Source: Astragalus membranaceus
Taxonomy: Eukaryota > Streptophyta > Magnoliopsida > Fabales > Fabaceae
Direction of reading: 5' to 3'
NCBI GenBank assembly: GCA_039519185.1
Contig: CM076847.1
Coordinates: 27,897,251-27,961,250, forward strand
DNA length: 64,000 bases
Part shown: positions 21,243-33,313 of the stretch, in pieces
How the letters are laid out: each line of letters starts with the position of its first letter
How positions within the stretch are numbered: position 1 is the first letter of the stretch
Program-made: the position numbers and the translations under genes
The notes under the pieces: model-generated
What the model was told of the DNA's origin: nothing
What the model saw: only the letters and a program-made list of their open reading frames with translations
Databases searched by the model: none

Positions 21243-23846
21243 TGTAACATCCCGGATTTTTAAAGACTCGTATTATGAAACCTAAGACCGATTAATTATT
21301 TGTGGGAATAATTAGTCGTGTCTCGGGGACTTATACGTCGGAAAAATTATCAAGAAAACCTATTCTCCATTAAAGGGGTGGCCTATTCATAGAATAATGA
21401 GCAATTGGAGCAGAAGGGCAAATCTGTCTTTTCACACCCCTAGTTATTAAAATATAATCTTGAAGGTTATAATTAATTAAAAACCGAAGGAGTTGAGGAA
21501 TTTCGGATCGTAACCGGATTAATCGAGAAAGTTATACCGAAGAGAATTATTAACGCCTAAGTTACCATTTTTGGGCCAAGGGCAAAATGGTCTTTCCACC
21601 ATCATTTAAACCCTCAGCCATATACTCTCAACTGAACCCTCACCCACTCATTTCATCATTCCCAGCTGAAAGAAAGAAAGGAAAACAGAAGGTAGGGAGA
21701 GGAGAGTGGGGCGAAGGGAAGAGGAAGGAGAGGAGGGAAGATCTTCTCAATTGGTCATTGCATGTAAGCTTTCTTCACACCTCTTTCTCTCATTTTTCAT
21801 CCTCATTTCAATGGTACCACTTTCAGAAGCTAACTCCCCCTAGATCATCCACTACCATGTTCAGCCCCCTTGAAGCTCCAAGAGAAAGAATGGAGTTTTG
21901 AACTTTAATGGTGCTGCATGTCATGTTGTAGTTGTGGGAAGTGGAGTGTCAAGCTTGCATTTGCGACTTGGAGGAAGTTGTGAAGGACCAGGTTGCTGTC
22001 CCAGTCGCTCTAGTGGTGGAGATTGCCGTTTGGAGATCGGTTCGAGTTCTAGCGGGGATCGTTCGTGTACTTTTCGTTTCGGTGACTTTGCTTTCGATCC
22101 AACTCTCGAACTTCGGTGTAACGGTGAGTTCTACTCACGATAGGAAATTTTGATATTCTGAACTTGTTTTCGATATGGAATCCCTTGGTCACATTTCTGT
22201 TTACAAAAGACTTAGAACTGAAAAGCGTTTTTGAGTCAAAACGGTGTTTTACGGTTTAAATGAGATTTTGATTTAAATCGTTGAAATGAAATGCATTGTG
22301 TACTACTAGAAATATATATTCTGGGAAGTTTCTGAGTTTCAGGTGATTGAAATTAGAAATCGAAGCGGACGAGAACGGAGAGCGAAAATGAGAAAAGTGA
22401 GAAATTCTGGTAACAGACACAGGTCGCACGGACCGTGCGCCCCTGGGCACGGGTCGTGCGCCTGCTTCGGGTTGGAAGTGTTGGAAACAGAACGGGACGC
22501 ACGGGTCGTGCGCCCCTGGGCACGGATCGTGCGCTTCCCTCTGGTAGATGGGTCCTGAGTAGTGCACCACGCACGGGTCGTGTGCCCCTGGGCACGGGTC
22601 GTGCGTGTAGTTCTGTCACCGGCTTCCGTTTTCTCGTTTTGTTGCTCCGTTTGATCCCGAACCCTTTCTAATTTCTTTCTCAACCATTCAAAAAGGGATT
22701 GCCTCACTGAAAACCTTATTTCGAACTTGTTCAACTCATGATTTTGAAAAGAAGTTGAAAGGTATATTGATCGAAAAACCGAAACCCTAGTATACGTGTG
22801 GGTACACCGTTTAACGGATAGAATGAATATATATATATATATATATCAATTGTATATGATTATAATGCCGGATGTCTATAGATTCATCAAAACGGGTTAT
22901 AAGTCAATAATACATTGCAATATGATTATAATGCCGGATGTTTATAAATTCATCAAAACGGGTTATAGATCAATAAGATATAAATTATCTAAAAAGATTA
23001 TGTGATTGATCCTTTGGTGATCGGAAAGATATATATTATCTAACTCTCGAGAAATCGTTATGTATTGTCATACATAAATCGCGTTGGGTGACGACCCGAC
23101 AAGTAGCATACTAGGGAGGGTAGTCATGACCCCTTACCTAGGCCCTGAATGTGTTTTGGCGTGGTCAACTCACGGGTTGCCGGGATTAGCAGTGGTGCAG
23201 TCGGCTTGTGCTAAGTTATTGATTATAAGTTAACATTGCCGGGATTAGCAGTTGTGCAGTCGGCAGATGTTAAGCTGTAGCTACCGGGATTAGCAGTTGT
23301 GCAGTCGGTTGAGCTAAGCTGTTAAAACATAAAAGAGAACACGATTTGCTTGGCATTTCGATTATGGCTATTGGTAGCTAATTAAACATTGTTAACGGTT
23401 TAATAATTGAACCGAGTGTCAGTGAGGGGGCACGGTAGGACTCACTGAGATAATGTTATCTCACCCTATCCATATTTGTTGTTTTTCAGAGAAGCAGGGA
23501 AAAAGGAAGACTATAGTGCACGAGTAGTTGATATACTCTTGGAGGTGCTGAAGATGTAGTCATTTTCTCTTTGTTCTTTTGTTGTCCTATTGGTTGTATA
23601 AACTTGTATTGATTATGAGTTATATGAACCGTTTATGTTTCTGTTCGGTATTTGGACTTGGATATTGTAATCCACTCGGTATGGAACCGATAAACTTCTA
23701 TTTTTATGAAGTAATGTTATTTCCGATTATGTTTTATTTCGGAAAAAGTTTGTATATCCAAAACTTAAACAGGAACTGTGTCCTCTGAATTTCCGCATCT
23801 GTGCACTTTCGGTGTTTCTACATGTTAGAAATACCTGGGTGTTACA
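21243..23846 (+). mobile_element. Element A LTR3
   Basis: 2604 bases, ending TGTTACA and followed by the target duplication CGAGT (23847-23851). It has a short (TA)n tract (about 22826-22847). Changes not shared with LTR1 or LTR2 include AAGATCTTC at about 21740 and ATAGGAAATT at about 22141. Confidence 0.95.
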
Positions 23847-23851
23847 CGAGT

Positions 23852-24330
23852 CACATAGTTGACTATGATTTGGGTACTTGTGTAATTGCGTGTTGTGAGT
23901 GGTGCATGTCATAGTGTCTCATGCCCATATGCATAAACCCAGTGACGTTTTTGAGGCCTGAGTGGCTAAGTGACGATGAGGCCTTAAGGGCTAAGCGACG
24001 TTTGTGAAAAGGTACCTCATGCATATGCCCGCGAGTGGGTTGCATTTCATATGCCTACATGACATAAAATGAGTTATTGTAAGTGATGCGAATGATGGGC
24101 TAATTTATTTTTCCTCTGCGTTGTCATTGGATTTTATGACGTAGTTTTCGATGTTTTGAGGTTCCCCTTATTGTGGAGTGCTATGTATTGCACCTTTGAC
24201 GACGTACTATTTTATTTGAGACTTGAGGTTTTATTTTGACGTATGTGTGACACCCTCGTGGTGAAATCAAAAATGAATTTTTAACTCTGATGTTCTAAAT
24301 TAAATAAAAGGGTAGAAACGGGGTGTTACA
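23852..24330 (+). mobile_element. Element B 5' LTR, right segment (with internal deletion)
   Basis: This continues the LTR after element A and ends GGGGTGTTACA. Compared with the 3' LTR it lacks 269 bases (30841-31109), with the junction at 24094-24097 inside a GATG that occurs at both ends of the lost stretch. The missing part includes a block shared with element C LTRs (CTCTGATACGTAGCACCTGG). Confidence 0.92.
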
Positions 24331-24334
24331 TTAG

Positions 24335-24346
24335 TGGTATCAGAGC
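24335..24346 (+). promoter_or_regulatory. Primer binding site, element B
   Basis: TGGTATCAGAGC lies four bases after the 5' LTR and is complementary to initiator Met tRNA. Confidence 0.9.
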
Positions 24347-24441
24347 AGTTTGGTCTGTCCGGCCAATGTTGTCCTGTCATAGTGTCTTATGACAATAGAT
24401 TAGTTCTGAATTTTTGGTTTGTGCTGCAGTGATAGTTCAGA

Positions 24442-27400
24442 ATGGCTGGGAGAAACGACGCTGCTCTTGCTGCTGCATTGCAAGCTATGGCTCAGGCTGT
24501 GCAGGGTCAGCAGAATGCTGGAGATAACGCTGGTTTTCGGAGTCTGACTACTTTCCAGAGAGAGAATCCGCCCACCTTTAAGGGCAAATATGATCCAGAT
24601 GGTGCTATGGCTTGGTTGAAGGAGATCGAGAGGATTTTCAGGGTGATGGACTGTACTGTTGAGCAGAAGGTCCGTTTTGGTACCCACATGTTAGCCGAGG
24701 AGGCCGACGACTGGTGGTTGGCTACTAGGCAGAGGTTAGAGGCTGTGCAAGAAGAGATTACTTGGGAGGTATTCAGCAGGGAATTTTTGAGAAAATATTT
24801 TCCTGAAGACGTCCGAGGGAAGAAAGAGATAGAGTTTTTGGAGCTGAAGCAGGGTGGTATGTCTGTGACTGCCTATGCGGCGAAATTTGTGGAATTAGCA
24901 AAATTTTATCCACACTATAGTGAGGCTACAGCTGAATTTTCTAAATGCATCAAATTTGAGAATGGGTTGAGGCCTGATATTAAAAAGGCCATTGGTTATC
25001 AGAAGATTCGTGTGTTCGCAGATCTGGTTGACAGTTGCAGAATCTTTGAGGAAGACAGTACTGCTCATTACAAAGTTACTTCTGAGAAAAAGGGTAAGTT
25101 TCAGAGTCGAAGCAAGCCGTATGAGGTTCCTGCGGGTAAGAGTTATCAGAAGGCTGCTGGAGGTAAGAGTTCTAGTGGGGGAGATGCCCCTGCTAGTATT
25201 GTCTGTTATAAGTGTGGCAAGCCTGGCCACAAGAGTACTACATGCAGGTCTGATGAGAGGGTTGGCTACCGTTGTGGTAAAAAGGGTCATATGGCGAGTC
25301 TGGGCATATCAGTACAAAGTGTACAAAGCCGAAGAAGGAAAGGTCTACTGGGAAGGTATTTGCATTGGCAGGAGAGGAGCCTGATGATAATGATGGTCTG
25401 ATTAGAGGTACGTGTTTTATTAATGGTACTTCTCTGGAATCTCTTATTGATACTGGTGCTACCCATTGTTTTATATCTGTTGATTGTTGTAAAAGATTGG
25501 GTTTTGTTTTATCTGCTATGTGTGGGGATATGGTTGTCGATACTCCTGCGAAGGGGTCGGTGATTACGTCCCAGGTGTGTTCTCAGTGTCCCGTGTCGAT
25601 CTTCGGCAGGGACTTTATTGTGAATTTTGTCTGCTTGCCGTTGAGAGGTCTGGATGTAATCTTAGGCATGGACTGGTTAGAGAATAATCACGTTCATATC
25701 AACTGTTGTAGCAAGTCGGTTAGTTTCGGTGAAGAAAATTCTGTTTTGGTATCTGCCGGTCAGTTGAAGAAGTTGAAGAAAGAAGGAGTTCAGTTATTTG
25801 CGTTGATGGCTTCGTTGTCTACTGAGAGTCAGGCTGTTATTGAAGAACTGAAAGTGGTGCGCGAGTTTCCTGAAGTTTTTCCTGATGAAATTCCGGGTGT
25901 GCCACCGAAAAGAGAAGTTGAGTTTTCGATTGATCTTGTACCTGGTACGAGGCCTGTGTCTATGGCACCGTACAGGATGTCGGCATCGGAATTGTCTGAG
26001 TTGAAGACGCAACTTGAAGAATTGCTTGAGAAAAAGTTTGTGAGACCGAGTGTGTCACCATGGGGAGCTCCGGTATTGTTAGTGAAGAAGAAAGATGGGA
26101 GCATGAGGTTATGTGTGGACTATCGTCAGTTGAATAAGGTAACTATCAAGAATAAGTATCCGCTTCCGAGGATCGACGACCTGATGGATCAGTTAGTGGG
26201 CGCCCGTGTTTTCAGCAAAATTAATTTGTGGTCCGGATATCATCAGATTAAAGTAAAGGATGAAGATGTTCAGAAGACAGCGTTCAGGACAAGGTATGGG
26301 CATTATGAATATTCAGTGATGCCGTTCGGTGTGACCAATGCTCCTGGTGTATTTATGGAATATATGAACCGTATTTTCCATAATTACCTAGATCGGTTTG
26401 TGGTGATCTTCATAGATGACATTCTAGTTTATTCTAAGTCAGAGGAAGAACATGCTGAGCATCTGAAGACGGTGTTAGGAGTTCTGAAAGAGAAAAAGTT
26501 GTATGCTAAGTTATCGAAGTGTGAATTCTGGCTGAAAGAAGTGAGTTTCCTTGGGCACGTGATTTCTGGTAATGGTATTACGGTTGATCCGGCAAAATTA
26601 GAAGCAGTGTTGGAGTGGGAGCCTCCGAAGTCCGCAACAGAGATTAGAAGCTTTTTGGGTTTGGCTGGGTACTACAGGAGGTTCATCGAGGGTTTTTCCA
26701 AGTTGGCCCTTCCGTTGACTCAGTTGACTTGCAAGGGTAAAGTTTTTGTTTGGGATGCTCGGTGTGAGGAAAGTTTTATGGAACTGAAAAAGAGATTGAC
26801 GACGTCACCTGTTTTGACGTTGCCTAATCCAGAGGAACCGTTCGTTGTGTATTGTGACGCTTCGAAAATGGGTCTTGGTGGTGTGCTGATGCAAGATGGA
26901 AAAGTCGTTGCGTATGCGTCGAGGCAGTTGCGGGTTCATGAGAAAAATTACCCTACGCATGATTTGGAATTGGCTGCTGTGGTATTTGTGCTTAAGATTT
27001 GGAGGCACTACCTTTATGGTTCGAGGTTCGAAGTGTTCAGTGATCATAAGAGTCTAAAGTATCTGTTCGATCAGAAAGAGTTGAATATGAGACAGCGTCG
27101 GTGGTTGGAGCTCTTGAAGGATTATGACTTTGGTTTGAATTATCATCCCGGCAAAGCTAATGTCGTGGCTGATGCTTTAAGCAGAAAGTCTTTGCATATG
27201 TCGGCAATGATGGTGAAAGAATTAGAGTTGATCGAGGAATTCAGAGATTTGAGTTTGGTATGTAAAATGACACCTCGCAGTGTCAAGCTGGGAATGTTAA
27301 AGATCGATAATGATTTCCTGGGCAGCATCAGGGAAGCTCAGAAGACAGATGTCAAGTTAGTAGATTTGATTAATGGGGTTGGTCAATCTGAAGATGAAGA

Positions 27401-28789
27401 TTTCAAATTAGATCCCAGTGGTGTATTGAGGTTCCGGGGTAGGATCTGTGTTCCGGACGATGAAGAGATGAGAAAGGCAATTTTAGAGGAGGGTCACCGT
27501 AGCGAGTTGAGTATCCATCCCGGAGCGACGAAAATGTATCAAGATCTGAAAAAGATGTTGTGGTGGTATGGTATGAAGAGAGATGTGGCACAGTTTGTGT
27601 ATGCCTGTTTGACCTGTCAGAAATCTAAGGTTGAGCATCAGAAGCCTGCAGGGTTAATGCAACCGTTGGAGATTCCAGAGTGGAAGTGGGATAGCATTGC
27701 GATGGACTTTGTGACGGGATTGCCAAATACAGTTAAGGGTCATGACGCTATTTGGGTGATCGTTGATAGGTTAACGAAGTCTGCTCACTTTATTCCTATT
27801 AATATCACTTATCCGGTGTCGAGGTTGGCAGAGCTCTATGTCAAAGAAATTGTGAAGCTGCACGGTGTTCCGAAGAGTATTGTGTCAGATAGGGACCCGA
27901 GGTTCACTTCTGAGTTTTGGAAGAGTTTGCAGAAGGAATTGGGTTCAAAGTTGAAAATGAGTTCGGCGTATCATCCTCAGACGGATGGTCAGTCGGAGAG
28001 AACAATTCAGTCGTTAGAGGATTTGTTGAGGGCTTGTGTATTGGAACAACGGGGTTCATGGGATTCCTACCTTGCGTTGATTGAGTTTACCTATAACAAC
28101 AGCCACCATTCCAGTATCGGGATGGCACCGTTTGAAGCATTGTATGGTCGAAAGTGTAGAACGCCATTGTGTTGGTATGAGTCGGGAGAGAGTGTAGTGT
28201 TGGGACCGGAGATTGTCCGGGAGACTACAGAGAAGATCAAGATGATCCGTGAAAAGATGAAGGCTTCGCAGAGTCGTCAGAAGAGTTATCATGACAAGCG
28301 GAGGAAGGATTTAGAGTTTCAGGAGGGTGAGCATGTGTTTTCTTGAGGGTTTCTCCTATTACCGGTGTTGGTCGAGCGTTGAAATCGAAGAAGCTCACTC
28401 CTCGATTTGTTGGTCCTTATCAGATTTCTGAAAGAATCGGAAATGTGGCTTATAGAGTCGCTTTACCGCCAAATCTTTCGAACTTGCACGACGTGTTTCA
28501 CGTGTCGCAACTTCGGAAGTATGTTTCGGATCCATCTCATGTGATCCATATGGATGATGTAGAGGTGCGGGATAATCTCACTGTGGAGACGATGCCCGTA
28601 CGGATTGAGGATCGTGAAGTGAAAGCGCTTAGAGGCAAAGAGATTGCATTAGTGAAAGTGGTTTGGCTAGGAGCTGCCGGCGAGAGTATGACTTGGGAGC
28701 TGGAGAGCAAGATGCGAGAATCCTACCCAGAATTATTTGATCAGGTAAATTTCGAGGACGAAATTATTCTAAGTGGGGGAGAGTTGTAA
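24442..28789 (+). pseudogene. Gag-Pol of element B (two frameshifts, RT catalytic Asp lost)
   Basis: The start MAGRND at 24442 follows the LTR and primer site. Gag has a PPTFKG-containing domain and a CCHC knuckle from C255. A second knuckle has lost its first Cys, and a deletion of about 50 bases near 25300 fuses it to a third and shifts the frame (Gag frame stops at 25401). Protease (DTGA at 25449), RT, RNase H (YCDAS) and integrase (HPGAT zinc region, SDRDPRF, TDGQSER) then read in a second frame to 28346. A net frameshift at about 28340 moves the C-terminal segment, with a chromodomain-like TWELESKM, to a third frame. RT motif A reads KINLWSG: Asn (26223-26225) replaces the catalytic Asp kept in A and C, so RT would be inactive even without the frameshifts. 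Confidence 0.93.
28771..28784 (+). promoter_or_regulatory. Polypurine tract, element B
   Basis: AAGTGGGGGAGAGT directly precedes the 3' LTR. The same position in element C has the near-identical AAGTGGGGGAGGGT (42131-42144). Confidence 0.82.
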
Positions 28790-29298
28790 CACCCTAAAAT
28801 ATTTAATTAATTTATTTAATTAAGTATTTGGGAATTTAAATTAATTTATTTGATATAATTTAATTAATTAAAATTTTATTAATTTTGGTGGTATTAGGAG
28901 GGAGTGGAGGCGCCACTTGCATGACTTGGGCTTAAGTGAAAGGCCCAAGCCCATGATCCACAAGTATGCGAAGTGGCTAGGTTAGTTAGAGGCTAGGGTT
29001 TTGTGGCAATTCGCGAATTGGAGAGCTAGAGAGTGAGGGAAAGGGCGCCGTAAGGAGAAGAGGAGAAGAGGAGAGAAGTCGCAACCAAGGAAGAGCAAGG
29101 GACGTGATCTTGTAGCTGAGGTTCTGTTGGTGACTGCATCCTAGGGCATCGAATTCTTCTTCTTAAAAAGGTTAGGGGAGCTCTATCCTTCTATCTAATA
29201 GATCATATGATGGGTCCTAGATCTAGGGTTTAGACTAGATTCTTGATGCATGCCATGATTTCTTGATGTGTTCTTGAATATGTTTTTGATGTTGATTT

Positions 29299-29346
<48 letters not shown>

Positions 29347-31342
29347 CGAGTTTGATTTATTGTTTGAGCAAGCCTAATATGTGATCTATGTGTTTGGCTT
29401 GATGATGATGGTGTTTGTGTGAGTATGAAATTGTATATGGGTGTGTTGGTGATGCTTTGGTGTAGGTGTGTGCATAGGCGCCTAGGGCGCCATGGTGATG
29501 GTGATGATAGTTGTCCATATGGTTTTGGTGATTTTGAATAAAATTGACTTTTGGGTGAGTGAGGTTTTAGATGTTGGAAAAATATAATTTTGATGTTTTA
29601 AAATGGTGAAAAATGGATTTTTTAGTGTTCTTGGTTGTCGCTGGAAAAATCTGTCTTGGGCGCCCTGGTGATGGGCGCCGGATCCCCTTGTGTGTGTGGC
29701 TGTGCAGAGCGTTGCGCGCCTGGGCGCTGGGCGCCTGTTGTGCGTGCGTGTGTTGCGCGCCTGGGCGCTGGGCGCCTGTTGTGGGTGCGTGTGTTGCGCG
29801 CCTGGGCGCTGGGCGCCTGTTGTACGTGCGTGTGTGCGTGTGTTGCGCGCCTGGGCGCTGGGCGCCTGTTGTGCGTGCGTGTGTGCGTATGTTGCGCGCC
29901 TGGGCGCTGGGCGCCAGTGCGCGTGTTGCCTGATGTCTGGGCGCCTAAGGCGCCAATTTCAGAATGTTGTCTAATTTTTCCCAAAATTATTTTTAACATA
30001 ACTTTTGACTCAGACATCCGTTTCGAACGATTCAAAAAGCGTTGTGAAGCATTTTCAGTTGTCCATCTACGTGTACCATTTTTTTTAATAAAGACTTATG
30101 ATTTCTGAAGGTTGCTGGGGCGCCCCAAGTGGCCGTTCCCGGTGATCGTTGCTGTGACAGTGGAAAGATATTTTTGATGTTTTTAAAAAACTCTCTTTGG
30201 CGTACGATCAGTGATTTTAACGACTTAGTGTCGCAATGATGATTTTGACGATGACGCCCCTAGTGGCTAGTTAAATGACTGTTTTGCCCTTAGTGGCTCA
30301 TATGATTTTATAATGACGTGTAAATGACTGTTTTGCCCTTGGTGGCTAATATTAACTATAATGACGTGTAAATGACGATGATGCCCTTGGTGGCTAGTAA
30401 ATGACGTTTTTGCCCTCAGTGGCTATTGTTTGAGCTGATGATATTTATTGTATAAGTGACGATGAAAACCCAGTGACGTTTGAGGCCCGAAAGGCCAAGT
30501 GATGTTAAGGTCTAAATGGCCAAGTGACGTTGTGTGTTGATTGTGGATTTGACAGGTGCTGTGCTCCTTGTGAGCAAACCGGTAAGTGACGAGTCACATA
30601 GTTGACTATGATTTGGGTACTTGTGTAATTGCGTGTTGTGAGTGGTGCATGTCATAGTGTCTCATGCCCATATGCATAAACCCAGTGACGTTTTTGAGGC
30701 CTGAGTGGCTAAGTGACGATGAGGCCTTAAGGGCTAAGCGACGTTTGTGAAAAGGTACCTCATGCATATGCCCGCGAGTGGGTTGCATTTCATATGCCTA
30801 CATGACATAAAATGAGTTATTGTAAGTGATGCGAATGATGACTGTGATGTGAATATTTAGTGTTTTGGATGCAGATTGCTCTAGTGCGTAGCCTACGATT
30901 AGTACTTATCCTATTTTCTATTATATGGATTGAAATGATGCTCACCCTTTCCTGTTTGAATGTTACCCCCGTGTTGGTAACGTGCAGGTGATTCCCAGTG
31001 AAGGTCTTAGCTTCACTTCTTGGGTCGAGTCGTCATGCTCTGATACGTAGCACCTGGGGGGATGTATTTGATGTTTTGCTGATGTATTTAGATTTTTATA
31101 CCGTTGATGGGCTGATTTATTTTTCCGCTGCGTTGTCATTGGATTTTATGACGTAGTTTTCGATGTTTTGAGGTTCCCCTTATTGTGGAGTGCTATGTAT
31201 TGCACCTTTGACGACGTACTATTTTATTTGAGACTTGAGGTTTTATTTTGACGTATGTGTGACACCCTCGTGGTGAAATCAAAAATGAATTTTTAACTCT
31301 GATTTTCTAAATTAAATAAAAGGGTAGAAAGGGGGTGTTACA
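28785..31342 (+). mobile_element. Element B 3' LTR (uninterrupted)
   Basis: 2558 bases, TGTAACACCC to GTGTTACA. It preserves the pre-insertion target of element A (CGAGT at 30590-30594) and the 269 bases missing from the 5' LTR. It has a long (TA)n tract (about 29299-29344) and a five-unit GC-rich minisatellite (29711-29925). Confidence 0.95.
29711..29925. repeat. GC-rich minisatellite in B 3' LTR (5 units)
   Basis: Same units as at 5779-6119 but five instead of eight. The copy-number change between the two LTRs of one element shows that the array gains or loses units after insertion or during replication. Confidence 0.88.
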
Positions 31343-31377
31343 ATTTACATTGTAGTGTAGTACATAGATCTTGAATT

Positions 31378-33118
31378 ATGGATCGTAATTTGATGTATGA
31401 TCGATTGTTTCCTAGAAGATCCGGTTTAAAGCAACGTTTTGCAGAAGGAGTAGAAGAGTTTATTTTTTGTACTAAGTGTCATGAAGAATTTGCGCGACAA
31501 AGCGAAAATAGATGCCCCTGCTTGAAATGTTCATTTCGATTTATAAAAAATGAAGAAGTTAGACTTGATTTGTACAATAATGGGTTTAGGCCAAATTATT
31601 GGATATGGAGTCGTCACGGGGAAGTAGGACCAGGGGTAGCTGCAGTTCCTGCGGTTAATGTTCCGGTTGAAGTAGTAGCTCCCACATCAAGTAGTTATCC
31701 AGCGACGACTATGACATCTGCAGGCCAAATTATACAACCGTTAGATGTTTATCAGGGAATGATATCTGACGCTGTTGGAGTAAATTTGGATTTTGAAGAA
31801 CCAGAATATGATGCTGACAAATGAGGAAGCTCAAAGGTTTTACATGTATTTGAGTGAGACAAATAAACCATTATTTGAAGGATCTAAAGACTCAAAATTA
31901 TCAATGTGTGTTCGGTTGTTGGGTCTTAAGTCTTAATTTAATGTTGCTGAGTTGTGCATGGAATAAATGACCAAATTAAATGATGTTGGATGCAACCCCC
32001 ATTAGAGGGCTTATGCCGCAAAGTTATTATGAAGCTAAAAGACTGGTATCGAAGCTCGGCTTAAAATCTAAAAGAATTTATTGTTGTGTGTCTGGTTGCA
32101 TGCTCTATTATAACAATGAGTTTGGCATAAATGATGCAGAGTTGTCGGAATGCAAGTTGTGTGGAGAGCCACGCTATCGTGTCAGTAGGAAAGGGATGAG
32201 CAGAGGAAAACTGGTCCACGAAAAGCAATGTTCTATCTGTCGCTTATACCAAGGCTACAAAGGATGTTTACTTCAATGGAAATCGCTGGTAAAATGACGT
32301 GGCACCATCAAAATAGAAATAATTCTGGTGAATTACGTCACCCATCTGATGGTGAAGCTTGGAAGCATTTTGATCGTGTTCATCCAGATTTTGCCAGTGA
32401 TCCACGCAATGTTCGGTTTGGTTTATGCTCTGATGGTTTCACACCATATATTCAAGCCTCGGCAACACCATATTCATGTTGGCTAGTTATTGTTACCCCA
32501 TACAACCTTCACACTAATGAATTGACACAGGGCAGAGAGACAGTCAATAGTGGAGTGTGCATGAAGGGTGTCACTGGAGGAGGTGAAGATGATTTTTATG
32601 GTGTGGTTCAACACATATATGAACTTTCGTACCCCCATCTAGATTTTAGTCAGAAGGTAGTGGTTTTTTATTGTAATTGGTTTGATCCGTCTGCTCGAGG
32701 AACAAAGGTGAATCCAAAGTCAAATACAGTGGACATTAAAATGAATGGTAGATATCGACTGTATGATCTGTTCGTCATTGCACAAAATGTGAGACAAGTA
32801 TATTATGTCCCTTATCCATCAACGCGGACTGATAGGCGTGGTTGGTGTGTCGCAATTATAACCAAACCAAGAGGTCGCATTGAGACAAATGATGACACGG
32901 TGGAAGATGTGCCATATCAAATGGAAGAGATGTCTAATGTAAATGAAGTGACTCAAGTTGAACCCATTACTCGTTTATATGATGAGCCAAACACCGGCGA
33001 TGAAGTTGATGACGAAGAAGATGCTGATGAAGATGCAACAGACCACATTGGTGTATCAAGAATTCACTTCTCTGATGATGATGATGATGATTTTGAGAAT
33101 GTATGGGATTCCAATTAG
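31378..33118 (+). pseudogene. CACTA TNP2-type transposase relic
   Basis: The start MDRNLMYDR at 31378 matches the transposase-associated N-terminal domain of plant En/Spm elements, including a Cys-rich stretch (CTKC, CPCLKC). The frame stops at 31824. Homology continues in another frame with two more stops, then resumes at 31980 (Cys-rich CVSGC, CKLCGEPRYR). A frameshift at about 32230 leads to the TNP2 motif SLIPRLQRMF, then RHPSDGEAW and FGLCSDGF (32240-32510). Near 32520 the text jumps to a DUF4216-like region (FYCNWFDPSARG) and an acidic tail ending at 33118, so most of the catalytic middle is deleted. The intact protein would bind and cut the transposon ends. Element B's LTR lies 35 bases upstream. 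Confidence 0.88.
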
Positions 33119-33313
33119 TTACTTATGTTTCAACAATATATGTTAACCTATTTTTAATCAAGGATGTAATTTATGTTTGTTTAATTAGTATGTTTATATA
33201 TTTTAAATTGTTTAGTATATATGTTTATATATTTTTAATTTGTTTTTAGTATGTTTATGTTAACCTGTTTAATATATGTTTGTTTGTTTAAATGTATATG
33301 TCTAGATACGGTC

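Larger units (their letters stand above)
6788..23846 (+). mobile_element. Element A: three-LTR tandem Ty3/gypsy chromovirus
   Basis: The layout is LTR1-body1-LTR2-body2-LTR3, 17.06 kb in all. The whole block is bounded by one 5-bp duplication, CGAGT (6783-6787 and 23847-23851), so it behaves as a single insertion. The empty target is intact in the 3' LTR of B (30590-30594). The three LTRs and two bodies are nearly identical, with a handful of substitutions and microsatellite length changes. The usual origin is unequal recombination between the two LTRs of one insertion. The C-terminal segment and gag place it near Tekay/Del chromoviruses. Confidence 0.95.
4881..31342 (+). mobile_element. Element B: Ty3/gypsy chromovirus LTR retrotransposon, nested host of A
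   Basis: The order is LTR (4881-6787 plus 23852-24330), primer site, gag-pol, polypurine tract, LTR (28785-31342). Both LTRs start TGTAACACCC and end GTGTTACA. The flanking pentamers are ACTTA (4876-4880) and ATTTA (31343-31347), a 4/5 match taken as a decayed target-site duplication. Gag and the C-terminal segment resemble Tekay/Del-lineage plant chromoviruses. It sits in the CACTA 5' region, 35 bases before the transposase start, so it separates that gene from any upstream promoter. Confidence 0.9.
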
